Source: Gorsachius magnificus
Taxonomy: Eukaryota; Chordata; Aves; Pelecaniformes; Ardeidae
Direction of reading: 5' to 3'
DNA: 64,000 nucleotides
Assembly (NCBI GenBank): GCA_034008185.1
Contig: CM067081.1
Location: forward strand, 10,415,821-10,479,820
Positions 49,986 through 61,147 of the stretch are shown piece after piece. The notes beneath the pieces were generated by a model. It ran no database searches. It saw only the letters and a program-made list of their open reading frames with translations, and was not told where the DNA came from. The translations under genes were made by a program, and so were the position numbers. Within the stretch, counting starts at the first letter, position 1. Each line of letters opens with the position of its first letter.

Positions 49986-50569
49986 TGTCATGGTTTAACC
50001 CGGCTGGCAAATAAGCACCACGCAGCCACTCGCTCGCTCACTCCCCTCCCGCTCCCTCAGTGCGATGGGGGAGAGAATCAGGAAGGAGAAAAAAAGGTTA
50101 GAGCTGAGGGCTGAGATAAAGACAGTTTAATAAGGGAAAATAATAATAATAGTAATAATGAGAATGATAACAGAATATACAGAATATACAAAACGAATGA
50201 TGCACAACGCAATTGCTCACCACCCGCTGACCGATGCCCAGCCCGTCCCGAGCCGCGATCAGTCCCCGAGCAGCAAGCAGTCTCCCCGCAACCAACCGAC
50301 CAACTAACCCCCCTGAGCATGACGTTCTATGGTATGGAATAGCTCTGTGGTCAGTTTGGGTTAGCTGTCCTAGCTGTGCTCCCTCCCAGCTTGTTATGCA
50401 CCTGGCCAAGCAGGAGAAGCTCAAAAAGTCCTTGAGTAGTCTGAGCACACTTGGCAACAACTAAAAACATCAGTGTGTTATCAACATCCTTCTAGTACTG
50501 AATCCAAAACACAGCACTATGCTAGCTTCTGTGAAGAAAATTAACTCTATCCCAGCCGAAACCAGGACA
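49986..50569 (-). mobile_element. Solo LTR, ERVL-like (copy E, ATT-repeat core)
   Basis: A 584-bp minus-strand LTR. The plus-strand ends are TGTCATGGTTTAACCC and CCGAAACCAGGACA. The 5-bp flanks CATAT (49981-49985) and AATAT (50570-50574) match at 4 of 5 positions, consistent with a slightly decayed target duplication. The core matches copies B and D: AATAATAATAGTAATAATG, two AGAATATACA units, GAATGATGCACAACGCAATT and a GC-rich CCGAGCCGCGATC region. It is a solo LTR with no internal sequence, among the better preserved copies. Confidence 0.95.
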
Positions 50570-51866
50570 AATATCATCCTGAACTCAAGACCCATTCTGC
50601 TTTGATATATCCATTGCACAGGACCCTCCTCTCCAAATACAGAACCCTATGTTTGATCTTTGGCTTCCCATATATCTATATAATTAACTGAGAGAGAGAT
50701 GTATATACATCTACATTCTGTATATCTTGGGTTCCCTTCAGAACCCAAAGAGGGAAATAACCATATTGGGACATGAGTATCCTTAAGTTAATATCTAAAA
50801 CTGACAGATGAGTTGAATTGCTCCCTGAAGGTGCCCGCCACTGGCTGGCTCAGATGTAGACATCAGCACTGTGGTGAGATGGATTCTGTCCGTGGCTTGC
50901 AAGACTAATTCAATTGAAATAAACCCGTAAAAGCCAAGCTGGCAAGAAAGTTCACAGAAGAAATTTAAAAAATAATATTCCTCTTGCATTAGCTTTCTTC
51001 TAAAGGAAACTGATAGCAACAGAGGGAAAGTAATTCTCATCTAGCTGAGATGCCAAAAATAAGACAGATGGACACATATGGAAAGACGAGTGGCAATAAT
51101 GTGCAGACAGCTGAAAGTCTAAGCTGCAGAAAATATGGAATTTGGGACATAGGTCTGGGCAGGCATCGTTATGGACTTGGTCTATTTGTTTGCCCTTCTT
51201 TGAGTTGCACACTTTTTCTACTGCCTGGCGGCAGAGACACAGGACCCATTCTGCATGTTCTTGTGTCAGCACCAGAATTTTACAACATTTTAAAAGGGAA
51301 TACACCACCTGCTTCACAGGGTAATTCAGCATCTTTTAGACAATGCAATGACTGTTGAGTTAAACCCCCTGCTTTTAGCAAAGGTTTCCTGAGGTTTCCT
51401 TAACTGTACTGGAGCTTGGAGAAAAGATGCAGCATGCAAGGTTCTCTTGAAACAATGCAGTGACCCTTATGTTGCAACAGATCTCAAATCTGGCTTTTCT
51501 GAATCACCGCTAAAGCCTTTTTTAGGCCAGACTGACTTCTTCCCATTCTTTGTGCTAGGTTGCGGTGAGTGGCTGTTAGATTCACTCCCCTTGCTTCTTA
51601 AGAATAGAGTGTAGAAAGATGTAAGAACCAGTTCTGTGATGAAACTTGATTCATTAGATATTAATTGTACTATGCAATAATATTTGTTCTTTGATAGGAG
51701 TAACAGTCCCTTCTAAGCATGCAGGATTGTTATTACTAAAATCCAAAGTTTGAATGAAAGGGTCAAAACCTAAAAATGGATATTGGCTTCCATGCATAAC
51801 CATAGTGACAATCACTTTCCTGAGAAACACTTTAACTCTTGGCACTGTTAGTTTAGTCAGCAATGG
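50570..51866. other. Unique sequence, nothing recognised
   Basis: A 16-bp palindrome AGATGTATATACATCT lies near 50697-50712. No gene was supported. Overlapping frames of about 100 codons on both strands at 51000-51358 argue against coding. Confidence 0.5.

Positions 51867-51895
<29 letters not shown>
51867..51895. repeat. Run of 29 A
   Basis: An uninterrupted A tract. No polyadenylation signal or gene-like sequence precedes it, so it is read as a simple repeat and not as a retrocopy tail. Confidence 0.9.
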
Positions 51896-51899
<4 letters not shown>

Positions 51900-53150
51900 T
51901 GTGATCCCAGTGGCATCTATCGTTTTTGGCCTCTAATAAAAGTGATTTTTCCCTTTGGGGAAAGACAACTAGATGGATTATGCTGGGAATAGCTTGTGTC
52001 ATCAAGCCAGCTTGCCAAGCTAGTGGCACACAATGGAGATGGCAAATTTCCACACCACTGATGAGTATAGGGAACCCTTTGTTCTCAACCAGTGGGGAGT
52101 CACTGGTTCAGGTCCAGTAAGCCATGGGGCCAAAAGGAAGGGAGTCAGGAAGAAATACAGTGAACCATCTCACAAAATAAAAAAAGAAGCAGCACCAACT
52201 TTCTATGACAATTTGACCTACTACTGAGAAGATTAAAGGCACCTTCCTTTTTAACTTGACCTTAATAAGACCTCCAAACTTGTAAACTCAAAAATTGCTG
52301 GTGCAAGTTTCTGCAGTGCCAGTTCTTTCCAGTTGCTTTAATGTTACACTGACATCTGTGAGGCTTGATGATGTCCAAAAATCCAAATAACTTATGTTTC
52401 AAGTTCAGACAACTGTAATGTGATTGCTATTTATGTGGGTAAAAATGGAAGTTTAAAAGCAGGAATCAGTAAACTTATATGAGCTATTACCTTGTAGCTC
52501 TTTCTTAGTAAAAGAAGGGAGCATGGTAATAGAAAATGTTTGCATACAAAGTTGTTAGACTTAAGAATTTATTTAGCACTTGAGTAAAATGCTGTGAAAT
52601 TTCACAGATAAGCAAGACCTGGCTTATGTGTCTCATGCAAAGCATCGGGTTGGAAATGTGAGCCCAGATGCTGACAAAACACAGTATTTGAAGCAATGTT
52701 TCTGAGTGCTCTAAGTTCTAAAGAAATCAGCAGAACTTTTTTGTGGATAATGGGTTTTTTGCCTATGGAAAACAGCCAGCAGGAAAAAAAAAACTAGAAA
52801 ATATGATAGGTCTAAGAAACAAAAAGTGTCCCAATTTTCTTGCCTTTCAGCGAGAGTTACCCTCAGAGGTACATATTTCATTTCTGAAACTGCAAATCAA
52901 AGGTACAAGTCTAGAGCTGCTTTTGAAAGTTTATTCTAGCCTAAACTTTGCCTTTTATTTATTTTTTACTTGGAAGTCAGGATTCAACACAAAGTCCTTA
53001 AATAAATGAAGATAACATAGATTTTGAAAAAGTATCAGGGAGCAGGCTTTATTGTGCCATTTCATCCTGGCAATTGCTATTCCTGCTGCTTATCCTGTCA
53101 AAAAAGACAGTGGCAAAGGGTCATCAGTTCAAAGAAGACCATGACTTGTA
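51896..53150. other. Unique sequence, nothing recognised
   Basis: No gene or classified repeat seen. Confidence 0.5.
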
Positions 53151-53260
53151 TTTACATTTATATGGCAGTTCTTATCCCACAGGATTTGCAAGCACTATAG
53201 ACAGACACACATACACACATGAACATGTAGAGAGCGGACTTTAACTGCATCATCTTTTGT
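53151..53260 (+). mobile_element. Possible ancient amniote SINE fragment
   Basis: ACATTTATATGGCAGTTCTT, then ATCCCACAGGATTTGCAAGC and ACTATAGA, resembles the TATATAGCACTTTCATCC...GGATCTCAAAGCACTTTACA pattern of old amniote SINE-type repeats. Similarity is loose and the limits are unknown. The family is not assigned. Confidence 0.3.
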
Positions 53261-53666
53261 TGTCAGGATTGTTATGGTCAGAGAGAAGACAAAGCAGTAT
53301 TTTATACAAGCACAGGGAAGAACTCAGAGGAAAATGGTAAATAGCTGGGTATAACAAAACAACCAGCTCAGCTACAGTTGACTTGGCTTTACATACTAGC
53401 AAAACAGTTTAAAAGAATAAAACATCTGCATGACTTTCATCAACATCCTTGCTTATGAAACCGCCTTGTTTACTCTATTCGAACAGAGAGCCTGTGTTTG
53501 CTTTGCATATTTGCTTTGATCTAAGACAAGAAGATAAAAAGAAGGGGAAATTTTTGGGTTCATTCAGACCACTTCAGGTTTTCATCCAAACTGTCACTGA
53601 CTGAAGTGGGAGTTTGCATTAAAATGTATTTTAACATAGTTTTCTTTTAATTATGAATCATTTATC

Positions 53667-53691
53667 TTTTTTTTTTTTTTTTTTTTTTTTT
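53667..53691. repeat. Run of 25 T
   Basis: An uninterrupted T tract in unique AT-rich DNA. Confidence 0.9.
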
Positions 53692-54653
53692 CCTGGAATG
53701 CAGCAGTGAAGTGAGGTACTGTAAAAGCCATAACTCTGTATAGCAAGGACATTATTATCTTATACAACTGCAACTCATGACTAAAACTTTATTTAGACAG
53801 GTACCATATGCACCTGAACAACTCCAGGTCCTGGAAAGGGAGAAATGTAGCACATGCCAGCTACCAGGCATAAATATTTGGGGTTCCTCCCAGACTGAAA
53901 CAACTTGGTTGCAAGATGCACAGCACAATGAAAAAAACCTCTTTGATATGTGAGAAGTGCTCAGTATTTAGCTGACCTTCAAGGCTGCCAAAAAAGCTTC
54001 AGTCAGGATCTCCTCATCTCCTCACCAGCAGACCAGTTGTAAGGGCTCGCTGGTTTGGAAATGCAGCCTAAACTTCAGAGACCCTTCCAGAAGGAAAAGC
54101 AAGGAAAATATACTGCTATGAGACAGAGGCAAACTCCCACTCATCAGCACTGACCACTTAACCAGACACTGGAGGGCATTAAATTTTTACACATCCACCA
54201 CATTCCCTATTGCATTCCAAGGTTAAAATGATGTGACTTTTTTTACTACCTTAGTTTATAGATAATATAAAACTTAGTATTGCAGTACACTAATTCATAA
54301 AAAGCTTCTCCTTTCTTTAGCAGAAAGAGAAAAATAAGCGCTGTGTGCTATGTCAGCTGAAAAAAAAGTTTTGCTCAGGTAGCTGCAATTTTTACTAATG
54401 CAGATACAGTAAACATAATAAATCCTTATAAAAATTCAAATTCCCATGCTCTTTGAGATATTGCAGTCCATTTGTTACTTCCTTTTTAATCTATTGAACT
54501 CCAATCTCTTCTTTCCCCCTCAAATCAGAAGACTTCCTGCTGCAATGGACCTATAATTATATTGTAACACAGTATAGTGCAGTATAATTATTCATATAAT
54601 AAAAAAAAGGTATTCACTAAAACATACATATTAATATACAATAGTATTTACAC
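53692..54653. other. Unique sequence, nothing recognised
   Basis: No gene or repeat identified. Confidence 0.5.
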
Positions 54654-54713
54654 TAGATTAGGTTAGATTGGATTAGATTAGATTAGATTGGATTAGAGTA
54701 GATTTTATTTATT
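54654..54713. repeat. (GATTA)n-type pentanucleotide microsatellite
   Basis: About eleven units of GATTA/GATTG/GGTTA with a few substitutions (e.g. GATTAGATTAGATTAGATTG). Confidence 0.9.
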
Positions 54714-57700
54714 ATCAATGGAAACTTTCTGTTCAAAGGTCATTCTCTTTCCGAAAGCACTGGGGTGTCACAGGAGTGCCAGGCACCGATGCCGAGGGAT
54801 GGGGGCAGATGAAGGAAGTGTAACTCCCTGAGTCCACCCTCTTAGTAGGGACAAGGACAACAGAAGAGAAGAGTTAAGAGGTGTCTCAAATTCTATGGAA
54901 TCTTCCTGTCCTTGTGCACCTTGTGAGAGGTATAAAGAGCCCTGGGCAGAAAAAGGTGAGCTGCATTGGGTTGGTAAAGGCTTGGCCAAAACACAGTACA
55001 GTGAAAGTGAGAGCAGAGGAATGGGAGTGATGGTCTCGAATTCTGCTTTGGTGAGCAGGTGCAGAGCCTCCTTGCACACAAGTAAGAGCAGCAAAAAGAG
55101 CAAACTCACTGATGCTTGGCCAGGAATATGATAGTTTCTTGGTCAAGACAAGATGCATGTCCGAGAAGACAGCTGACTGCTCAGACCAGCATGCCAGAGC
55201 TCAGCTAAAAGGTGCCGTGCAAGTACGGGCATGGCATGGCGTAGCCAGATGCTCATCTCAGAGAGCCACTTCATCTTGCAGGGATCTTGGCTGGGCATCT
55301 CTTCATAGCCACAGCAGGCAGGGCCACAGTGTGGGTAGCACCATGCCCGCGTAATTTTGGGTTTGTTCACAGTGAAATGGGTGCTTACTTCAGTCAGAGC
55401 CTAGAGATGGATTTAAATTCTCGCCCCTGGATTTGTAATAAGGCACCATTTAAGTGTTCTGCTGCATACGCTTGGCCCCCAAAGTAGATGCATTGACTCC
55501 ATTTCTCCCTAGGCCACTATTTCTTGGAGTAAACCCTTATCATTTCCAGTAGTTCCTAGATTTTAAAGCCAGACTGTAATAACCTAATATGACATTTTGT
55601 GTAAAACACACATAGTTCATCCCTGAATTAATGACTGTCTGAAATATTAGTGTACATTGTAAAATAGCAACCAGCCTTGATTAAGAAAGTCCCTAGCATG
55701 CAAGAACCTTTTCTGCAGATAAATAGCATTGGAACTTACTTTTTCTGGAATGTATTTGTAGTCTAAATTTGTTTAGTTTACAGTTTTTAAGTACTGAAGT
55801 ATTGTAGCCCTTTCTGCTAAGCTAAATAATGCCCTGTTGTCACACTTCTCTATGTAGAGTCTAATAGACAAAACTTGCCCATCACCTTCTCTTTGTTGAG
55901 CTAAAGAGACTGAGATCCCTGAGTATAGGATTGTTTTCCAGTAGTGTATTTGGTCTTGTCACCGAGGGATTGAGAAGGGTTGAATGTACAGGCAGGTGGG
56001 CCAGCAGAAACAACCTTAATGATAGCAGCAGAACTGTGTTTACAGAAGGATAGATTATCTTTCCCTGCTTGGAGGGAGGTTTACAGTGCTAATATAACAA
56101 AATGGTTTTATCATCGTAACTCCACATTAGGAGTGCTTTGCAGTATGTAATGCAGAGGTGCCTCGCTTGAAAGCACTGGGAAATCTGTGACCGTAAGGAA
56201 AGAGTGTGGTCCTACGGTGGCCATGAGCCATGGTCTCTCTCCTTAGCATCATCATTTTCCTTCAGAATGACCTTGAATAATGCACTTCATCCCTTTTTTA
56301 CCTTTTATCAAAGAAAGCTTTCTTTAAGAGTTCACTGCATATATGGCTTTGCTTCAGGCAATACCCTTGATCTCTGTGAAACCCTAATGCCTTGGTATTT
56401 CTGATGATAACTAACAGATCGTCAGCCCAGACAGCGTCAAAACGACCACTGTGGAATACCGTATCTTGAAAGGAGCTTTGAGGTACCTGAATTGCTGTGC
56501 AGAAATCACCTCTACTTTACATCTGGGAATACAGAGTGAGTGTGATTGACTTTGTCTTCTTGATAACAATCAGGCTATACCAAAGCAATAGCATACCCCA
56601 ACTGATGTAGGATGATGTGGACACTTAGAGGGTGTTTAGACCATGGAAATAATAGTCGTGGATAATTTTCTCCTAGTTTTCTAGGTGCAGGATCTCTTCA
56701 ACTATCAATGTGTCACATTTGATTTGGAAGAGTGTACAAAAAAGTTCAACTTCCTGCAATATTCCTTTTTAAGAAAAATAACTCATTAACCTGTCATTGT
56801 TTCCAAGGAGAATTCTGTGGAAGCTCGGTTCACAGAAGTGCTCCAAACACATTCAAATCTCTCTGACCTACAAGGCTTTCAGAATTGGTCATCATTCATG
56901 GACAATTCTGAGAGTAGTTTTCTTTTTTTTTTTTGGCTGAGTTTAAGAGATAAAAAAAGCACAGAAATTGTCCTTCTAGTGAGAGATGACAGATCTTTAA
57001 GCCAAACTGCAAGTTTAAATGATCTCTAAAATGGTTACATTTTTTAAAGTACTGAAGAAAAATCCAGTTTGTTCCACTTGTACTTTGTGGAATAAAAAAA
57101 ATTAAAAAAACCAATCTTAACTCATTGTTCTTTTTATATTTGGGTATTTTTCCACAGCAGGTAGATTCACATTAGTGGGCATCTCCGGTGTTCATCTGTG
57201 AAATTGATGTCATATGAAAGAGGCAGTGACAGGGGAGAAACGTTGCTTTCCAGAGGAAGAATTTCCAAGGAGTGGTTTACTGCTTTTGCTGGTTCAGTGC
57301 TAGCCTTGAAACCCAGGTGACTTGTTACTCCTTGTGTGGCATCTGGGCTCTGACATCGGAGCTTGGCTGGGAAGCCAGAAGTTCTTCAGGAGAGGATGTG
57401 GATCAAAAGGGCAGATTTGACAATGAAAAGCTTCAGCTATAAATAGCCTGTGGTTAGATAATTGCAAATGGCATGAATCAATTCCTCAGTAACTGATGAA
57501 TTACTGGTAATCTCACCCACCCTTTTAACGCTAGGTTCTTGCAGCCACTAGGTTTGCATAAATCACCTGTAACAGTAGAGGTCCTAAAATGAAGACTTAG
57601 TGTGGAGGATGGAGAAAGTCTATAGACAAGGTCACACGTTACTAAATCTGTCCCCACTGTTGAAGCATCATGCATGCACTCCATGCCAGCTTGGCAAAAG

Positions 57701-59591
57701 AGCTGAACAGATAATTTTACTAGAAGAAACACGTAAAATATGATAAAGGCATAGAAGGTGTTATGAACATGTTATAAATATTGGAAAAGTGGAATGTCTT
57801 CTACATGTACTCTACATGTTTGGTTTTTTTTTAAACTCCACCTAAAGCGTATGTAGAATCAAACAATCAATCAAACAATCAAAAGGCACCCCACAACAGA
57901 AATGAGATATATGGGAAAAGTTCTGACCAGACAAGTAACAACTGGTTATGTTATTCACATGCTTCAATACCTCATTTGCCTTAAAAATAAGTTAGAAGCC
58001 CAGCTGATATAATTGGGGGTCCAGCGCTAAGAGAAATATTTCAGACCTGGAGGCATAATCCAAAAAGCAGGATACTTCTGCGGCTTCATAATGGATTCCT
58101 AATAACATCTTAGGAATACAAAGCTAATAAAATCTAACAAAATCTAAGCAACTGGAAAAATATTCAGCTGTTAAATTTACTTGAAGATTGCAGTTACATT
58201 CCTTTCATTGTAATCTGCTTGCAGTTTTGCAGGTAACGACCTGACCATAAATCTTGTTTAATAAAGCGGTTTTATTTTATCTTTGGGCTTGTCCTGTGCA
58301 GGACTGAAGGTTAGTGGGGGTGAGGATGAAAATGTGTAAACTATGTCATTTGAGGGAGTGGATTGGAATAACATAAGGAATAATGCCTATCCTACAGCAC
58401 AGGAGAGCCTGCCATACTTTGGTGTGAAACTCCCTCCGCCTGATAAAGGCTAAGACACCTCTTCCTAAAGGAGCAGGCAGAAAAACAACCAACCAACCAA
58501 AACCTCTGCCATTCTTAGTAGACCTCCATGGGGTTCAAATGTTCAAAAAAAGATATTCTTCAAAATGGGACCAGATGGTCATCCATATGCCTGTAGTTAC
58601 ATGCATGTCATCTTCAACTAGTAGGTTGTAGAAACTCTGTCGCTTTGCCTTTACTCCAAGAGAAAAGTGAAGGAAAGAAACCCATTTAAACCCATTGTAC
58701 AGCCATGTGTACAATGGCTGGCACATAAACCAGGAGCTGGTGGCTGGGTACTGGATGACATTAGCACCTGGATCTGCATGCAGCTGATGCTAAGACTTGA
58801 GTAAGCTATGTTCAGGAGCCCTGACTTTAAAGGAAAGGGCATCACCCATCCTCCACAAGCCTTCCCACAGGTAGGATAAGAAAGATGATTCCCAAGGAAG
58901 GGATGAAAGGAAGGCAAGAAAATGACTGTGAAATTTGACCGGAGTTTCTGCCAAGCAGGAAGCTTCATAAAATAATACAGCCAAAACCAAATCAAACCAA
59001 ACCAAAAGAGTTCCATAACCTTCCACATCCCTAAAGCTCAAACACTGGAAGAACTTTGACTTGTTCCCTTACAGGGAAAACAATTTCCCTACAGGAAAAA
59101 ACAATTGCCCTCCCTCACCCATCTCAGCGTTACTTTTATTTCCCCAAAGATCAAATATCAGCTCTCCGTGCCTATGGGCTGATGTGTCAGTATTTAAGAC
59201 AACATGTTATATAGGATAATATTATAGATACATCTCTAGTGAACCTAAAACCTAAGAAAGCCGATTTCCCTACCGGAAAAGATTAATTGCCTGAGACAAC
59301 TTTAAAGATACATTTTTAAGGTCTACCTTTTTACTTTCATTTCCTGGAATGGTGGGTTCATTAAATTTCAGAGGTGACACATACTGTACCTTACTGTGAC
59401 TATAAAAATAAAGAAGCTATTCATAGGTACTGCACAGACATAACATACTGTGCCGGTGTCTATCACAAGCAACTCCTGGGTCTTTTTCAGACTGATTTTC
59501 TCTTTTGTTGATCATACTGCATCATGAAGTCTTTTTTCCATTAAAATAAAAAATAATCCAAACTGCTATGCACTTTAAGTTTGAGTGACAG
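54714..59591. other. Long stretch without a supported gene
   Basis: Between about 54760 and 55480 the GC content is raised and frames are open on both strands. One minus-strand frame (55109-54768, 113 codons) starts with a leucine-rich, signal-like segment (MSLLFLLLLLV). None has a recognisable domain, and opposite-strand overlap points to composition, not coding. The rest (55.5-59.6 kb) is AT-rich and featureless. Confidence 0.45.
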
Positions 59592-60020
59592 CTCAGGTAC
59601 TGGATCAGACTAAAGGTGCAGATAGTCTGATGTGGAACAGACAGTAATGGATGATTAAGAAATTACTTTTAAAAATGGAGAATGAAATTATTGGAGATTT
59701 TCTGACTTACTGAGCCAGAGCCTACTTCTGGACCATCCTCTTTAATAGTGCCTCCTGGAATCATCCTTCAGGAAGGTCCCTGTACTTTTTAAAGCCCATT
59801 TATACCTCTTATCTCCACAGCATCCTGTGGCCATGAGTTTCACATTTAATGTTGTGACTGCAGGGGGTGAAGAGGGGAGTTTCTTCAGCCTTGTTTAGCC
59901 TGCTGTCTAATAATTTTGCTGGCACCTTCCCAATTCTTGTACTACAAGAAGCAGCAATAAACCCTCTTTACCCTATTGCTGAAGGGTCCCAGACTAGTTA
60001 CTTTCTCTACAGACAGACAC
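59592..60020 (-). mobile_element. Ancient CR1 LINE remnant (3' region, minus strand)
   Basis: GTACTGGATCAGACTAAAGG opens the remnant as at 1970. Later segments CTCCACAGCATCCTGTGGCC, ATGAGTTTCACATTTAATGT and GCTGTCTAATAATTTTGCTG follow the antisense old CR1 3' UTR in order. CTTGTACTACAAGAAGCAG and AATAAACCCTCTTTACCCTA correspond to its next part. The copy is strongly diverged with no reading frame, and the limits are approximate. Confidence 0.7.
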
Positions 60021-60824
60021 GCTTCATGCATATCTATGGATAGACAGGTATAGGGAGCATATTTGCAGTGGATGACTCAATTTTTCTGCTATGACATAAA
60101 AATAACACTTCATCCTTTATTAATATTTAATTTTCCTCTCACTGGGCTAGAACTATTACTATTACTACAGCTACTGCTACTATTGCTATTTTTTTTATCA
60201 TTAGCATTTTTTCAGATGCTGTGCTCATGAGTATTCTCATCTGGATAGGGAGAAAACCTTAGTGTGCAAGACAATTTGATGGCCCCTACAAGAGGTTTGA
60301 TATGTAGTCCCTTAGCTAGTGAAGCCTGCATAATATGCAGTGTTAGAAGAGAGCAGCAGCTTAGTATCATGAGAGAAAAAGGATCCAGGGTTTTTTGGGT
60401 CGAAGCTTTTATCCCTGTACTCCAGAGAAAGGGTCCCAGGCTGTAACACTCTTATCTTGGTATAGGTGTTTCAGATACTTGGCTTTTCTGTTTTGCTATT
60501 CCTACGATAGTCACTTTATTATTTAGTAAATAGATTGCCTACAAAACCTTTGAAAATCCTGCCTGAAACTTTTAAAAATATTTGTGGACATCCTGAAGTC
60601 GTTTCTACTTGGGAACATCTACCTCTTTTTTGATGTGCTCTGATTATTTTCATCCCTTCATTTTCTGTTTTCCAGATACCACGCTCTCCTTTGGCAAACC
60701 TTGCTCCTGTCTGAAGCCCTTTGACTGCATTCCATTTGTTCTGCAAAATCTCTGGAGAGGCTGAGAGCAGATGAATGCCTTGCCCTTCTCCACTACACAT
60801 CTCAAAACCTTTAACAAAGATCAG
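60021..60824. other. Unique sequence, nothing recognised
   Basis: The 123-codon minus-strand frame (60890-60519) shows no domain, and its N-terminus overlaps the MIR-like relic, so it is probably chance. Confidence 0.5.
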
Positions 60825-60980
60825 TACCATTGATTCCCTTTCTGTAGATAAGGAAAGTGAAATAGAGAGAGGGCAAATGTATAGTCTCACTCACCAAGGA
60901 AATCAATGGCATAGCCAATGCCAGATCTCTTAGACCCAGATGCTAGTTCTGGGTTGCTGAGCCCTTGCTGGTTGGGGGAA
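60825..60980 (-). mobile_element. MIR-type SINE fragment (minus strand)
   Basis: The plus strand shows TTTCTGTAGATAAGGAAAGT, GAAATAGAGAGAGGGCAAAT, CTCACTCACCAAGG and GATCTCTTAGACCCAGATGC. This parallels the antisense MIR core (TTTTACAGATGAGGAAACTGAGGCACAGAGAGG...CAAGGTCACACAG...GAACCCAGGTCT). It is old and diverged, with estimated ends. Confidence 0.6.
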
Positions 60981-61107
60981 TATAATCCTGAGTAGCAGCA
61001 CAGCAATTGCGGACAATGGCTGTTGGGTTTTGCAAAGGATTTTAGGATTTTGATGTTTGGCTTTCTTCCAAACTGCAACATGTTTGAAAGTTCTCCAAGG
61101 GGGAAGG
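60981..61107. other. Spacer, nothing recognised
   Basis: Short unique sequence. Confidence 0.5.

Positions 61108-61145
<38 letters not shown>
61108..61145. repeat. Run of 38 A
   Basis: The longest homopolymer in the window. There is no AATAAA within the 60 bases before it and no gene-like sequence, so a retrocopy tail is not supported. The true length may vary. Confidence 0.9.

Positions 61146-61147
<2 letters not shown>

Noticed and set aside
50098..50460. 120-codon minus-strand frame
   Set aside because: It lies inside LTR E and corresponds to the frame in copy B. LTR sequence, not a gene.
61057..61145. A38 run as the tail of a processed pseudogene
   Set aside because: No AATAAA-type signal and no gene-like sequence upstream. 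CR1, the main active bird LINE, does not usually make poly(A) retrocopies.
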